DNA from: Apoderus coryli
Taxonomy: Eukaryota; Arthropoda; Insecta; Coleoptera; Attelabidae
Reading direction: 5' to 3'
Assembly: GCA_911728435.2 (NCBI GenBank)
Contig: OU452199.1
Coordinates: forward strand, 17,370,860 to 17,434,859
DNA: 64,000 nt
The first letter of the stretch is position 1. Each line of letters opens with the position of its first letter. A program made the translations under genes and the position numbers. The notes under the pieces are model-generated. The model ran no database searches. It worked only from the letters and a program-made list of their open reading frames with translations, and was not told the DNA's origin. Below are positions 35,969 through 47,189 of this stretch, in pieces.

Positions 35969-35977
35969 TTTTATATA
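35969..35977 (-). promoter_or_regulatory. TATA-box-like TATATAAAA
   Basis: Minus-strand match to the TATA consensus within a GC-richer patch, 35 bases before the candidate ATG at 35934. Confidence 0.3.
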
Positions 35978-36099
35978 CACCACCGTTTACCCTTGCCCAA
36001 AAAAGATATTCTATTTGCGGGAATTTCGTATGAGGCTGGAAGAAAAATAGTAAAACACAAGAATGTTTATGATAAAATTGTGATTTATTGCAGATAGTA

Positions 36100-37130
36100 T
36101 CCAATTTAATCGGTTCGTGTTGGGTTAGTAAAAGAAATTCTATCACTTTTAACAGATTCGTCATTAAACAAAGTGGACACGTCATTTCTTCCGTTCTACT
36201 AAAAACAAAATGATAATTTTGGTAACGGACTTATATTTGAATAATTTTATTTTCACGACTAGATTTGTGATTACCTAATTGGGTATAAAAGAACTTTTAA
36301 TTGAAAAATTCTACTTGCGCCAGACGATACATGTGACAATAATTGAGCTTGTTTTCATATAATTAGTTATTCACAACAATTCCTTAATAAAGCCTCCTGC
36401 TTGGGATGGCGGATGGTTTTAGTATTATGCAACAGTAAACTTTAGATATTTTTATACACCATGAGCAATATGGCAAACCGGGTTTAAACTCTAAGAGCAG
36501 CATGGGTGTTTACACAAGACAAATTTTCTTCAAGCTGGCGGATAAGTGTTATAACATTTCTGAATTTCGCATGGTTAGTACCAGATTATTTATGCAGTAC
36601 TGACTAAAATCTTCAGTAGACAAGAATTACAATTTTTAAGTGGATCAAAATGTTGTTGGTGTTTCTGACAGATTTCGCTGATTTCAGAAATAAACCCCAT
36701 TCAAATAAACCGGAGTGTGGCATTACTTTAGTGCAGCTTACTGCCTTCAGATAGACCACTCCACAATTGATTTGTAATTGAACAACCTTTATCTGTCTCT
36801 ACATATTGAAAACTGTTATATATAGTAATTTTCTAAACAATGTGAATGATGAAAATTTAGGATAATTCAGAATGGCAAGTAAAACATCATAGTCTATAAT
36901 TAATTAGTATGTTTAATTCTAATCTAAAAGTGGCAACAAAACAGTTTTGACCTAATCAATAACTCGTAACAAATCATTCACAATATACAGTAGCTAAGTA
37001 GTTATACCGCTTATAGCTCCTTTAAACTCAGGTCTGCCTAATAGTCAATAGATTACGGCTGTTATTAAGGGCACCTATAAGGTCATACAATAATCCGTAT
37101 AGGATAAGTAAGAGAAAAACAGATTTTTGA
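36100..37130. other. AT-rich stretch
   Basis: Nothing recognised. If the THAP gene continues, this could be one of its introns. Confidence 0.35.
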
Positions 37131-37430
37131 CAAAAGTCGATTATATTAGTCAACATAGTTGCATTCGAGGGCAATACAACGAGTTTAGCGATTTTACAAC
37201 TTTTCGATACCAGAGAAATCGTACTATAAAGATTTCTCTTTCTCGTCAAAATAGGCATCAGTTTCAGCGATTACTTCATCATTGGACTTAAATTTCTTTC
37301 CAGCAAGCATTCTCTTGAGATCTGAAAACAGGAAAAAATCACTGGGGGCTAAATCTGGAGAATACGGTGGGTGAGTAAGCAATTCGAAGCCCAACTCATT
37401 CAATAGTGGAAAAGGAGTCAAAACCACAGA
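37130..37430 (-). pseudogene. mariner transposase C-terminal fragment
   Basis: On the minus strand the sequence reads ELGFELLTHPPYSPDLAPSD, then FFLFSDLKRMLAGKKF, an AETDAYFDEKEKS block and, after a stop, GIEKL.NR.TRCIALECNYV. This is the end of a mariner transposase, including the third catalytic aspartate. The N-terminal half and both TIRs are missing. Several in-frame stops make it a relic. Confidence 0.8.
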
Positions 37431-37769
37431 TCTAGAAACTCGAGAGATATAACATTATCTGAAATTTCATTCATAATTCACATTTGTTTACAATCAGACA
37501 TAAGTTGGCAGAAATATATAAGATAGAAAAGGACAGATAGAAAAAATGGCAACGTTGTACCAATTTCGTCGTTTCGATTTCGTTTTATGTACCAGTGGCG
37601 TACGGTTTTGCTGGTTTGCGAGTATTTTCATAAATAAATAACATTGAAACACACTATCAAATAACTTTTAAATTTAATATAATTAATTTAAATAAAATAT
37701 ATACATTTAATGAACTTTTTATATTATCAGGTTTGAACGGCTGTTAAACCATAGTCTAATAAATAATAT
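37431..37769. other. AT-rich spacer
   Basis: Nothing recognised. Confidence 0.4.
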
Positions 37770-37846
37770 ATTATAAATCAAACGGCGTCTGCTCCACAAA
37801 ATCAATATATTTATATTATTATAGGTCAAGGCACATTGCCTATGTC

Positions 37847-37892
37847 AGTCAGACATGTTTCGAGAAATCAAATATTCTCATCATCAGTGACT
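37847..37892 (-). ncRNA. Hammerhead ribozyme motif (left arm)
   Basis: Minus-strand copy of the motif at 38189-38234, with identical core boxes CTGATGA and GAAAC. Confidence 0.6.
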
Positions 37893-38188
37893 TTCAGTAC
37901 AAGATTAACAAATACTAGTGTTATCAATATAACATATTCACCTTGTGAAAAAAATTTTTGTGAATATTTTATCAAAATCAAATCATTGTTTTATATAAAA
38001 ATTTAAAATGAAATAAAAATAAAAAATACATTCAAATTCAAACTTATTTTATGGCATTACGCCTATTCTTGTGTTTTCTTTTTATTTATCATTACAGATG
38101 TTTTAAATTTTAAGAAAATTCTTTAAAAGCTTTTACAACGTGAATATGTTATATTGATAACACTAGTATTTGTTAATCTTGTACTGAA

Positions 38189-38234
38189 AGTCACTGATGA
38201 TGAGAATATTTGATTTCTCGAAACATGTCTGACT
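38189..38234 (+). ncRNA. Hammerhead ribozyme motif (right arm)
   Basis: Stem I is AGTCA/TGACT. CTGATGA is followed by one extra T, then stem II GAGAA/TTCTC, GAAAC, a self-complementary stem III ACATGT, and the GTC cleavage triplet just before stem I closes. All conserved core bases are present apart from the extra T. Confidence 0.65.
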
Positions 38235-38384
38235 GACATAGGCAATGTGCCTTGACCTATAATAATATAAATATATTGATTTTGTGGAGCAGACGCCGTT
38301 TGATTTATACATTAATCATCGCTCCTCTTTGAATGGATTACTTCATAAAAAATAATATATTATTTATTAGACGATCGTATATAA

Positions 38385-38592
38385 TTACCTGTACGACAGA
38401 GGCTCCTTAAAAAGAAATGATAATTGAGGTTCAGCGTCTGGTCGAATTTGCTTTCGACCAGTAATCTCAGTTATCTTAATGTCGCTCACATCAAAATGGT
38501 TTGAGCATATTTGTGCATACTTGGGGACATACTGATTTCCCAGACCCCAAAGCTGTAGCCACCTTTCGCGTCTTTCCGAATTTACTGGAAAC
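38385..38592 (-). CDS. THAP-domain gene, exon 2
   Basis: The minus-strand acceptor (ATTGTAG) precedes 38592, and the first base completes the AG| codon of exon 1 to give arginine. The frame then reads FPVNSERRERWLQLWG, YAQICSNHFDVSDI and GRKQIRPDAEPQLSF. These supply the FP motif, the conserved W, the C-x2-H zinc ligands of CSNH and the AVPT-like end (AEPQ) of the THAP zinc-finger fold. With exon 1 the complete C2CH domain is present without a break. The exon ends TACAG|GTAATT at 38389: either a splice donor or, read through, a TAA stop at 38385. THAP proteins are sequence-specific DNA-binding regulators; the domain also occurs in P-element transposases. Confidence 0.75.
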
Positions 38593-38844
38593 CTACAATA
38601 TGAAATTATTTAATTCTTTTGGAACCTACCAATTCAGTATTAACATATTTAGTTACCTAACGAAATGTAACCTTAGTTTAGAATTAAACCTTGATTTAAA
38701 TAGTGTAAGATGAACCTAGCATCTCTATAACATCACAAAAATCAACAATTACATTAGGTATTTATTTACAGCAATTTAGTTTTAATTTGAAGAGCAAGCA
38801 AACTACACCACTGATAAACAAGAACAAGTCGTAACCTTACTTAC

Positions 38845-38909
38845 CTCCGAAATATCAAATTTGGGTTGGAATTTTCATTATTTTTACACACTATACACTG
38901 ACGCACCAT
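38845..38909 (-). CDS. THAP-domain gene, exon 1 (start codon and first zinc ligands)
   Basis: The ATG lies at 38909 in a good context (AACAATGG). The 65 coding bases read MVRQCIVCKNNENSNPNLIF and end CGGAG|GTAAGT, a strong donor. The C-x2-C pair is the N-terminal half of the THAP zinc site. The splice to 38592 keeps the frame and gives 90 residues in total. An AT-rich leader of at least 100 bases lies upstream. Later exons would lie below 38385 on the minus strand, but I could not identify one. Confidence 0.75.
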
Positions 38910-39009
38910 TGTTAATTGTTTTTTTATAGTTTTTGCACAAGAAAACACTCAAAATTCCTCAAAATCACCAACTAACAGCAAATAAATACGAACGCCAAGG
39001 ATAGTTGGC

Positions 39010-39369
39010 AACAGAGCTCAAACTACCGGCTGATTACAAAAATGAATGAAATAGTAAATTCTTCGCGTACTATTCAAGTTGCTCGGCTTTACAGAGTTGC
39101 CACGTGTGCTTCATAAATAAATTATAATTTGGTGAAATATGTTTTGAATATGTTAAAACTCATAAAAAAGTAACTAAAAAATATCTTGGGTATATCGTTT
39201 TATAATACACAAAAATTAGTACCATCACCTAAGTTATATTTTGCTTTAAAACGGTAAAAAATGCCCTATCAAAATAGTGTATTTTAAAACAATGCGGGAA
39301 TCACTGCGGAAGTTTGGCATTATCGCTATCTGCAAATAATGATGTTTGATCGCTTGGAAATGTAAACAG
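39010..39369. other. Upstream flank of the THAP exon
   Basis: The candidate promoter region of the THAP gene lies in the part nearest 39010. No TATA box or transposon is recognised. Confidence 0.3.
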
Positions 39370-41400
39370 TTTTATCTCCCCCTTTTCTAGATCTGTGGTC
39401 AAAACATAAAAAATATATATTTCCTAAACTTATTCGAAATATGGAATAATTTTTCATAGTTGTGATACAATATAAGCTAAAAAATATTCCATAAAAGAAT
39501 TAGTTCACACAAGCGTTCGAAACTAGTCTAAAAAAGGGGTTAAAAACGAAAAAAAAAATGTTTCCCAAATATACCAGAAAAATTGGCTAATTATATATAG
39601 CTTTGATATAAGATAGTTCGTAAATAGTAGAAAAGGAGGTAAAATAAAAAAAAAATATTTAAAATGTGATTTTTTTTGTATTTAAATAGTTGAATTGGTG
39701 TTAAAAATATACGACAAAAATTAATGTACCATAGGCGTCCGTGAAAATTCTATTGAAGGGCCAGAAAAAATTTGTATCCGTGATAACTCAAAAACCACTT
39801 AACGGATTTTAACCATATTTAGTACAAAAATACTACACGATATTATTTATAGGTGCCGATTAACATTGAGCGTAGGCAAGGGGTTTAAAAGAGGGTTCAA
39901 AAATTAAAAAAATCATAGTTTTAAACTTATCCGAAATGTTGATTACTTTTTTGTGCTTTTAATTAAATATAACATAAAATATTTAACCTAAACAATTAGA
40001 CCACATTGACATACAAATAAAGTGTAAAACGGGGTAAAAATGTTAGAAAAAAACGTACTTCTTAAAAATAGCAGAAATATTGACTAGTTATTATGTGGAC
40101 TGTAACTTGAGGTGGGATTCGCATGTCATGTCTTTAGTTAAGAGAATAAGATCCTTAATATATTTATTTAGGCAATTTGGTAAGATATTTTACAGGGAAA
40201 ATTTGCTCATTTCGTATTACGCTTTAGTACAATCATTAATATGTTACGGAATTGTAGGATGGGGTAGGGCAAACCGCACTACTTTAAATCCTCTATCTGT
40301 CATCCAAAGAAGAGTTCTTAAAATAATCTTTGGAAGGGACACAAGATATCCTTCAGATCAGATCTACAGGGATTTTTCCATGCTAAGCGTTGAAAACTTG
40401 TTTTATAAAAGTTCTTTACTCCACATGTCAAAAACCAATATGCTAGACAGTAACATATCTCATAATTACAGTACTAGATATAAGGCTGGTGAAAATATTA
40501 CATTACCTAGGCTACGTTTAACAATAGGCCAAAGAAGTTATATGTATATTGGCCAGAAATTGTTTAATCTACTTCCTGTTGACTACAAACAAAAGATCCG
40601 TACTAAAGGATTCAGAAAACATTTAAATGTGTGGTTAATAAATAATTATATAAACTATCATTAATTGCAAAACTCAACTGATAACGCACGGCTGTCTAAT
40701 TCGAGGGTTTGATGCTGTTTTGAATCGATTTTTGTTTTGGTTTTGTTGATTCGTGCTTTGACTGAGTATTGTTATGTATATTGTAATCAATACCAAATTA
40801 GCAACTTATGTGAGAAACGAGAATGTACTGTAATCGGAACGGATGATCTGGAATGCATTCGTGATTGATTTGAGATTACCGACAAGTTTTTAACTTAGTG
40901 ATCTTTAATCGAATCTTGGTGTGTTACCATTTCTTAGAATTATTTAATTTTTCACATTAAGCTATTGTTTCGTATATACTATGTAAAAAAAATGTATTTT
41001 CTCTCTTTAATGGCTTTAATAAACATTATTATTATTTATAGCTTTGAATATAGCCTATAAAATGTGTTAACTTGTTTTCATCGGCGTTCGTCAAAAGTAA
41101 AATAGGTCAAAATAAAAAAATATATACTTCCTAAGCTTATTCGAAATACGGAATGATTTTTCATAGTTGTAATAGAATATAACCTAAAAAATGTTACATA
41201 AATGAACTGGTTCACACAGGCGTTCGAAAATAGTGTAAAAAGGGTCAAAAACGAAAAAAAAAAAAAGATTCCAAATATAACAGAAAAATTGGCTAATTAT
41301 ATCTAGCTTTGATATAAAATAACCTACAACATGCAGCATAACAATTTTGTTAACATGGGCGTTCGTAAATAGTAGAAAAGGAGGCAAAATAAATTTTATA
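39370..41400. repeat. Diverged tandem repeat, period about 137 bp, split by a non-LTR insertion
   Basis: A GGCGTTCGTAAATAGTAGAA-type block recurs at about 39513, 39612, 39733, 39872, 41085, 41220 and 41358, each followed by AAAAGGGGTAAAA-like sequence. Spacing is about 135-140 where clear. Long matches such as AGAAAAATTGGCTAATTATA occur at 39577 and 41281. The array is interrupted by the non-LTR element at about 40080-41037. The unit is near nucleosome size, like a dispersed satellite. Confidence 0.65.
40080..41037 (+). mobile_element. 5'-truncated non-LTR retrotransposon (RT C-terminal domain plus 3' UTR)
   Basis: An uninterrupted 194-residue frame at 40080-40664 encodes the end of a jockey/CR1-type reverse transcriptase. 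Visible blocks are SYYVDCNLRWDSHVMSL, RIRSLIYLFRQFGKIF, LICYGIVGWGRANRTTL, IQRRVLKIIFGRDTRY and SRYxAGENITLPRLR-like (TRYKAGENITLPR), ending in NVWLINNYINYH. The 3' UTR runs to about 41037 and ends AATAAACATTATTATTATTT. The first residues are cut by the truncation point. The open frame and clear tail suggest a younger insertion than the other non-LTR copies here. Confidence 0.8.
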
Positions 41401-41607
41401 ATAAAAAAAATTAATTACTTTGCGTACAAGAACTTGGCCTAGAAGATCTGAAATATAAAATTCGTGCCTCGAGGGCAACAGTTTATTTTTTTTTTCAATA
41501 ACAAAAGTTCCTGCACAAAAAATGCTATTACTCACGAATCAATAATCAGATTGCTGTCAAATTTATACACGTATCGTTTGAAGGTTAGTACTAAATAAAA
41601 ATCATAT

Positions 41608-41653
41608 GGAAAAAATTCTAGTAACGCCATCTATGAGTCATTCTACGGATGAC
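41608..41653 (-). repeat. Mariner-end fragment, inverse of 18484-18560
   Basis: AAAAAATTCTAGTAACGCCA and the terminal GGATGACCTAA match the 18.5-kb fragment in reverse. A short non-LTR tail (AATAAATGCTATTATTATTA at about 41763-41782) follows nearby. Confidence 0.5.
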
Positions 41654-41789
41654 CTAATATATTGTGTTTATTTACTTCGTATCAATCGTTTATATATACA
41701 TAAACATAAAGTGTTATTTTGTGCTTTAGATTTTCCTGTAAATGGGTGTAACCTGTGGGAAATAAATGCTATTATTATTACAAATTGCA

Positions 41790-43497
41790 ACGGCAATTAA
41801 TAAAACAATATTATCACAGATTTTGTTGTTGTGTCATAACACTATGGCGAAATATTGACGCTTTTCTGTAAATTGGCTTTTAGATCTAATTAAATATAAT
41901 AAACTAGTCTTACATCGATAAACTAATTAATTAAATCTTCAGCAAGCTTCTACAAAATCAGTATGTAGGGAAGTTGAAAAGAGATTCAATAATGCGATGG
42001 CCTAATAACGCAAGAAGAGACAGTTGAACATTATTTCAGTGGTATGTGGGATGAATTGTGATATATCAAAGGTAGGTAAGCTAGGTATTACCACAGAATA
42101 ATAACGAGCGTGTGAATAAAAAAAATATAATCACATTAACTTTTAACGATATAATCTGTAATCATGTTACCAGTTTGTATAATTTATCTGAGGTTAGGGT
42201 TAAAATACACTTCATATTCCAATAGCTAATCTTCTATAGCATGCAGAGGAAATGCGACAATCTGAGCTTAAATGACACATGCATGATGCGATTACAATTA
42301 TATGAATATGTATATTGTCAGCTGAAAAGGCGGCTAGGGTGAGCAGTAAATTTAATACTATCTAATGCAATGTAATATTGTCATTTTGTATGAAAACTGG
42401 GACACAATCCATTGGCATTCACTGGAATATTGTAGCATTTGAAATTTGAAAAAGCAATACAAAATATTTTATAGTTGAGCCAACGCAACTCAATAGAAAT
42501 AATTGTTTTTGAAAATCCTCGAATTCAAATCCAAGGTTATATTAATTAAACCAAATTGCACTGCAATAAAGTTGCCTTAGCCACAACCTGGCAGTTATTT
42601 CCAGGAAGACGGTCTTATTTAAGCAGAACCAAAACTTTACAACAGCAAGATAAATAATTTCTTATAAACGAGCAAGCATATTATTTGGATCTCCAGGAAT
42701 CACTTGCTTAGATTGGCTTTAATAACTTGGAACTCTAGCCAATTCTTAATAAACTCTGAGAATGCAAAAATTTAGCCTTACGGTAAGTAGCAATTTTCCA
42801 CCATAAAGTGCGAAGTGTGAAGACGTTAATCTTTCAATTCAAGCCTGATAATTTAAATACTTATGTCAGGTAAAGCGCTATGATTAACAACTTTTACAAG
42901 ATTTTATCTGGGGATCTTAAGGACCAAATACTTAGAGATTGAGTCTACTCTCCAGCAACGGCTCCTGAAAACTTATATTTGGAATCTGCAGTCTGTCTGG
43001 TAACTAGCAATTTCTTCATCACCTTAGACGTAAATACAAACGATAATTATTATTGCATCCGGTAAATTAAAAACGGCAAGTGCCAGTACAAACTCACAAG
43101 TAATATACAAAACTGGGCTCATATTGTATGTGCCTTGGTCGACTTGAAAATTATAGTTAATAATTTTCAAGAGTATACTTTGTCGTTAATTTAATAGACA
43201 GACAAAATTTGACAATACCCACACTTGAACTGTATAACAAATGAAGGATTGTGCTCTAGTTTTCAATAATTTGACGTTGACGTATTAATTATCAATGTCA
43301 TTTAAGTAACTATCATCATTATTCATATTATGTATATTATTTTTTAGGTATATCAAATTTGGTTTCCAATAAAAGATGAAATGAATATTAGTTATGGTGT
43401 TTACTTTTTATGAACATTAATTGTCTATTAAAAACGCAACAGTCACAATTCTCTATATATAGAATAGCTTTAGAAGCATTTTAATAGGAATTGGGTA
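41790..43497. other. Unassigned stretch
   Basis: No recognised gene or TIR. A perfect 12-bp-arm hairpin (CTTGAAAATTAT / ATAATTTTCAAG) lies at 43143-43171. Confidence 0.4.
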
Positions 43498-43499
43498 TA

Positions 43500-45878
43500 A
43501 GGTAAGGTGGGGTAAGAGTAAGAGAAAAAATGAATAGGTGAATTTAAAAATGCAGTGAGTGTTTTATATTAGTGCCAAGGGCTTTCCCGCTTATGAGAGT
43601 TACTATGTTATATTATACTTTATTGACCAATGTCGACAAAAATTAATAGAGTTAAGGATTTTCTAAATACTGCAATTTTTATTTTTTTGGTACCAAAAAC
43701 GCACTTGCCCCATGATTTGGGGGCTAGTGCGTTTTCTTTAATATTTTAGCTTATATGTGCCGAAACTATAAACGGGGCGAGAGCAATCACCTCAATAAAA
43801 TGTTTACTTTCAAATAAAATTAAAACAAAACTGGCAAAAAAAAAAAAATACAGAAGCTATAAACTTTTTAAATTTTATTAGTACACGTTTAAAATCAAGA
43901 AAATGACAAAAAAATGTTTGAAAACGCACAACATTAAGAAAATCGTTGAAAAATCAAAATATGAAGGTGTAATAAAACATGGGTAAGTAATTTAAAGAAT
44001 TTTTCACAAAATATAGCTACTAATAACTTAACTTGTTCTACTGTTCAGATACCTCTACACTTGAGAAAATATACTTTTGATTATCTCCATATGGTACCAA
44101 TTTGGGTTGTTCAAGTTTTTTAATAATATCGGACAATAAAATTGAACATTTGTCTTGTTCTTCGAGCCTGAATTCCCATGATTTTCGCATTTTACGTAAA
44201 CATGTTACTTCAGCTTCATCGTCAGATAAAGCTGTTATCAGACAAACATATTTGTAAGTTTTCTTTTTTCCAAAAAAGTTAGCTATTACAAAGTCTCCGT
44301 TTTGGATTTTATGAAAATCGGTTTCCCCTGTTGTAGAAACAATCTCTTCAACAGGTGATATGGTTTGATCAACTTCAGGATCTTCACGCTCTGACATTTC
44401 ATCAAACTCGGTTATTCTGTCCTCACTTTGATCACTTTTCCAAGATTCAAGATCGCTTTCTTCTGAGTCACTTGTATTGGCGACCTTGTTAATCTTCTTT
44501 TTTTTTTGAAAGCTTGTGTATAGGCCCAGTTTTGATATCCATTTTCTCTCGAAATTCTAAAACATCTTTGTTTGTTATAACTTCTGCCCCCAAACAAACA
44601 CGTTTTCGGGGTTGCTTTGAAGGAAATTGGTCGCGTTTTAACGATTTTAGCAAGAGTTCTTCAAATCTGACTACATTTTGAGGAAAATTGTCACTACTGT
44701 CATGAACTTTTGTACGATTTTCACTTTCATCTGAAATATTTTCATCCTGTCGTATGGAAGGAGCCAAAGAAGCGGCTTGCACTTGTGACATTGGAGATAT
44801 AGGGATATTAGGGTCGCCCTGACTTTGTGAGGATGTCGATGGTTGGTCACTGACACTTTGCATTTGTAAAGATTTCCATTTTTTTAATGCAATCGGATCA
44901 TAAATTTCTGAGGGGATTACATTTCGGTTTACTGGACAAATACCGGCTTTATTAAAACCATTTACTAATATTTCAGGTTTAGTTTCGGTCCATATCTCGC
45001 CGATGAGCTTGGAAAACGTACTCTTGGGAATTTTAATGCCTACATTTTTGCGTTGCCCCTCTACTAACTTAGCGTCCCATCGACTTTTTAATGATACACT
45101 TAAGTCTAGAGGCTGCAACAGATGACTCGTATGTGGAGGCAGTTTTAATATAGTTATGTCGTTTGCTATGGCAATTTTAATGAGATCAACACTTAAATGT
45201 GTGGCGTGCCCGTCATATATAACTAATACTGGACGTTCAGGAGGCAATTGACTTACGAAGCTTTTTTCAAAATAATTTTTGAAAACGGTAGTCTCCATCC
45301 AGCCATTTGCAGTGGCTGCGTATGTAGTAATTTGGAAATTCAGGAGAATATCCAGCCCCTCGTTTACTTTTACGGATATATTTTCGCACCATGTTGATTT
45401 CTGAAAAGAACGTAGTCATAGTATTTTGTGCTGCATGGGGCAAGTGCGTTGTATAGAGCTCTTGCCCCGCTGAAAGTGACTGCACTAGCCCCACTAGAGA
45501 AAATAGACGTGGCAAGTGCGTCATGTCATCAAAAACAACAATTTAGGTTAGCAACTACGAAAATACAATAATATTAGAAAAACAGCTTAATTAACATACC
45601 TACCCACCAAAAATTACGAATTAAAGATGCATTAATTCACTGATGTTTATAGATTAAAAAACAACTACCAACTCGAGTATCAAGTTCAAATGCGCATTAA
45701 AATTCAGGAACGTGTTACTCACACAACGGAAAACAGAAATGGCTGGTGGTGGTTGGGTTAAGTTGGGCATATTCGTTAGAGACAGTCTTCATAGATAGCC
45801 GTACCTTTCACTACGAAACTTGAATAAAAGTTGAGAATACTGCACTTGCCCCAAAAATGCTCTTACCCCACCTTATCT
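43500..45878 (-). mobile_element. pogo-like DNA transposon, internally deleted
   Basis: The termini AGGTAAGGTGGGGTAAGAG and AGATAAGGTGGGGTAAGAG (inverted) are flanked by TA at 43498-43499 and 45879-45880. A GGGGCAAGTGC motif recurs near the ends (about 43703, 45437 and 45842). The minus-strand transposase lacks its middle part. The coding remainder is well preserved, so the copy is not very old. Confidence 0.85.
44038..45400 (-). pseudogene. pogo/Tigger-type DDE_1 transposase with a central deletion
   Basis: Reading from the right, MVRKYIRKSKRGAGYSPE at about 45392 is the typical N-terminal start of the DNA-binding domain. It joins directly, with a frameshift near 45300, to the later half of the catalytic domain, so the rest of the DNA-binding region and the first aspartate are gone. 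The second aspartate is in VLVIYDGHATHL and the third in TSHLLQPLDLSV, with 35 residues between. A serine-rich region and a basic segment (KQPRKRVCLG) follow. After stops near 44412-44480 there is a 119-residue C-terminal piece (44397-44038) with GDFVIANFFGKKKTYKYV. It cannot catalyse transposition. Confidence 0.85.
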
Positions 45879-45880
45879 TA

Positions 45881-46858
45881 ACAACATTTTATCAAGTTTT
45901 GTTTACAAATGATGTTTAATAATTTTCTTATTTGTTGCATTCGTAATCATGACAAGTGGATATTATAATTTTTAAATAAATTTTGTTCCCTTTAGTCTGA
46001 CAACTTTCATTCAGCTCGTTTAACTAACATGGATTACGTTTAGCACAAGCGAGAGGCGACCAACAATAATATAATATTTTAATGAAAAATCTGCAATTCC
46101 CGACCAGGCTAAAAAAAACACAGAGAAAAAGACGGAAAGCTGGGTAGGTGCGGCGGCAGATGAATGCCGCTTAGCTGATAAAAAAGGAATTAAAGAACGA
46201 AAGTAGAAAAAATGAATTTTTCTGTTTTTGACAGGCCCTTAATCGCGTTCACGAGATATACAGCATATTAAAGGGGCACTCGTTTCCCTTTAATTACAGA
46301 CCATTGCCGTAACACTAGGGTAAAGCTAGCTAAAGATAACATCACAAATATAGGTTACAAAGCCAATTCCTAGTTAAACGTAGAATTTTAGAATATAATT
46401 TTTCTATTTCTGTGGCAAGTGCATTATGGATAAGTCTAAAGGAATTTAAAAATATTGTCAACTATAGTACAGGAAACAATCTAAAATTTTCAATGGATTT
46501 TATGTTACAAATAGTTGAATAAAACTTAATATAAATAAAAACTTACCTTGATGGAGTTTTAACGTTTCGGGAAACAACTGCCTTCATCTTCCTCTGACAA
46601 CCATTTTTTAATAGTTTTCGCGTATTGACATAAAGTTTTATCGAAAAAACATAAAAGCCATTCACAAATTTAGATTTGTTTATTCACGTAGGTAGTGGCT
46701 TTTATTTTTAATGGAAAGGCTAATTTTAATTATGTTTAGTATTATAGTACCCAAATACCCAAGTAATAATCCTTAGTTTATGTAAGTGTGTAGTGACAGT
46801 GTAGTTTCTGATAATACCTATGTGTTATGCAGAAGATTGTTCGAAAAAATTGAAATAG
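45881..46858. other. Unassigned stretch
   Basis: A GC-richer patch at about 46130-46190 contains a GCGGC...GCCGC hairpin. A Penelope-type motif (minus strand, GTTTCCCGAAACGTTAAAAC) occurs near 46550-46575, without a convincing hammerhead fold. Confidence 0.35.
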
Positions 46859-47182
46859 ATGGTTTCTACTATTCTAATAAACCACATGTTAAAGCAAAAT
46901 CTGATTTTCTCAACATTGGGAACTGCGGAAATGCCTTACTTAGCTGAAAAATCCATTTCGAACCATTTTCGGAAACTAGGATTAGTGTGGAAATGTACGC
47001 GATGCGTGCCACATGAGTCAAGTAAAAATAATATAAATTATCAATTAATCACATGCCCATATCTGTTGCATGGAAAAAATCGAACTCTTCTTGGGCCTGA
47101 TCATAACTGTGGAGAAAAGTGGAACAGTTATGAAAATATCTTATGGAAATTGTCACATTTTGACTTTCGAGAAAACTTATAA
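46859..47182 (+). pseudogene. mariner transposase N-terminal/central fragment
   Basis: The frame reads EKSISNHFRKLGLVWKCTRC, then VPHESSKNNINYQLITCPYL and GEKWNSYENILWK. This parallels the HTH-to-first-aspartate part of mariner transposases (usual WVPHEL..., GDEKW.xYxN). The GDEKW motif is changed to CGEKW, removing the catalytic aspartate. No TIR is recognised. Confidence 0.65.
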
Positions 47183-47189
47183 TTCCTCC

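Larger units (their letters stand above)
37770..38345. mobile_element. Penelope-like palindrome (two inverted ends, no coding region)
   Basis: The arms at about 37777-37955 and 38140-38330 are near-perfect inverted repeats around about 180 bp of AT-rich spacer. Each arm carries a hammerhead motif and the block TTTTGTGGAGCAGACG, which also occurs in the Penelope-like arms near 31350 and 32540. CGCTCCTCTTTGAATGGATT follows the right arm, similar to 32571-32590. It is a solo pair of Penelope-like ends. It lies just downstream (minus strand) of the second THAP exon. Confidence 0.7.

Noticed and set aside
46550..46615. Penelope-type motif GTTTCCCGAAACG on the minus strand
   Set aside because: The CUGANGA box is altered to CAGAGGA and no clean stem II forms. 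It is kept only as a comment in the stretch description.
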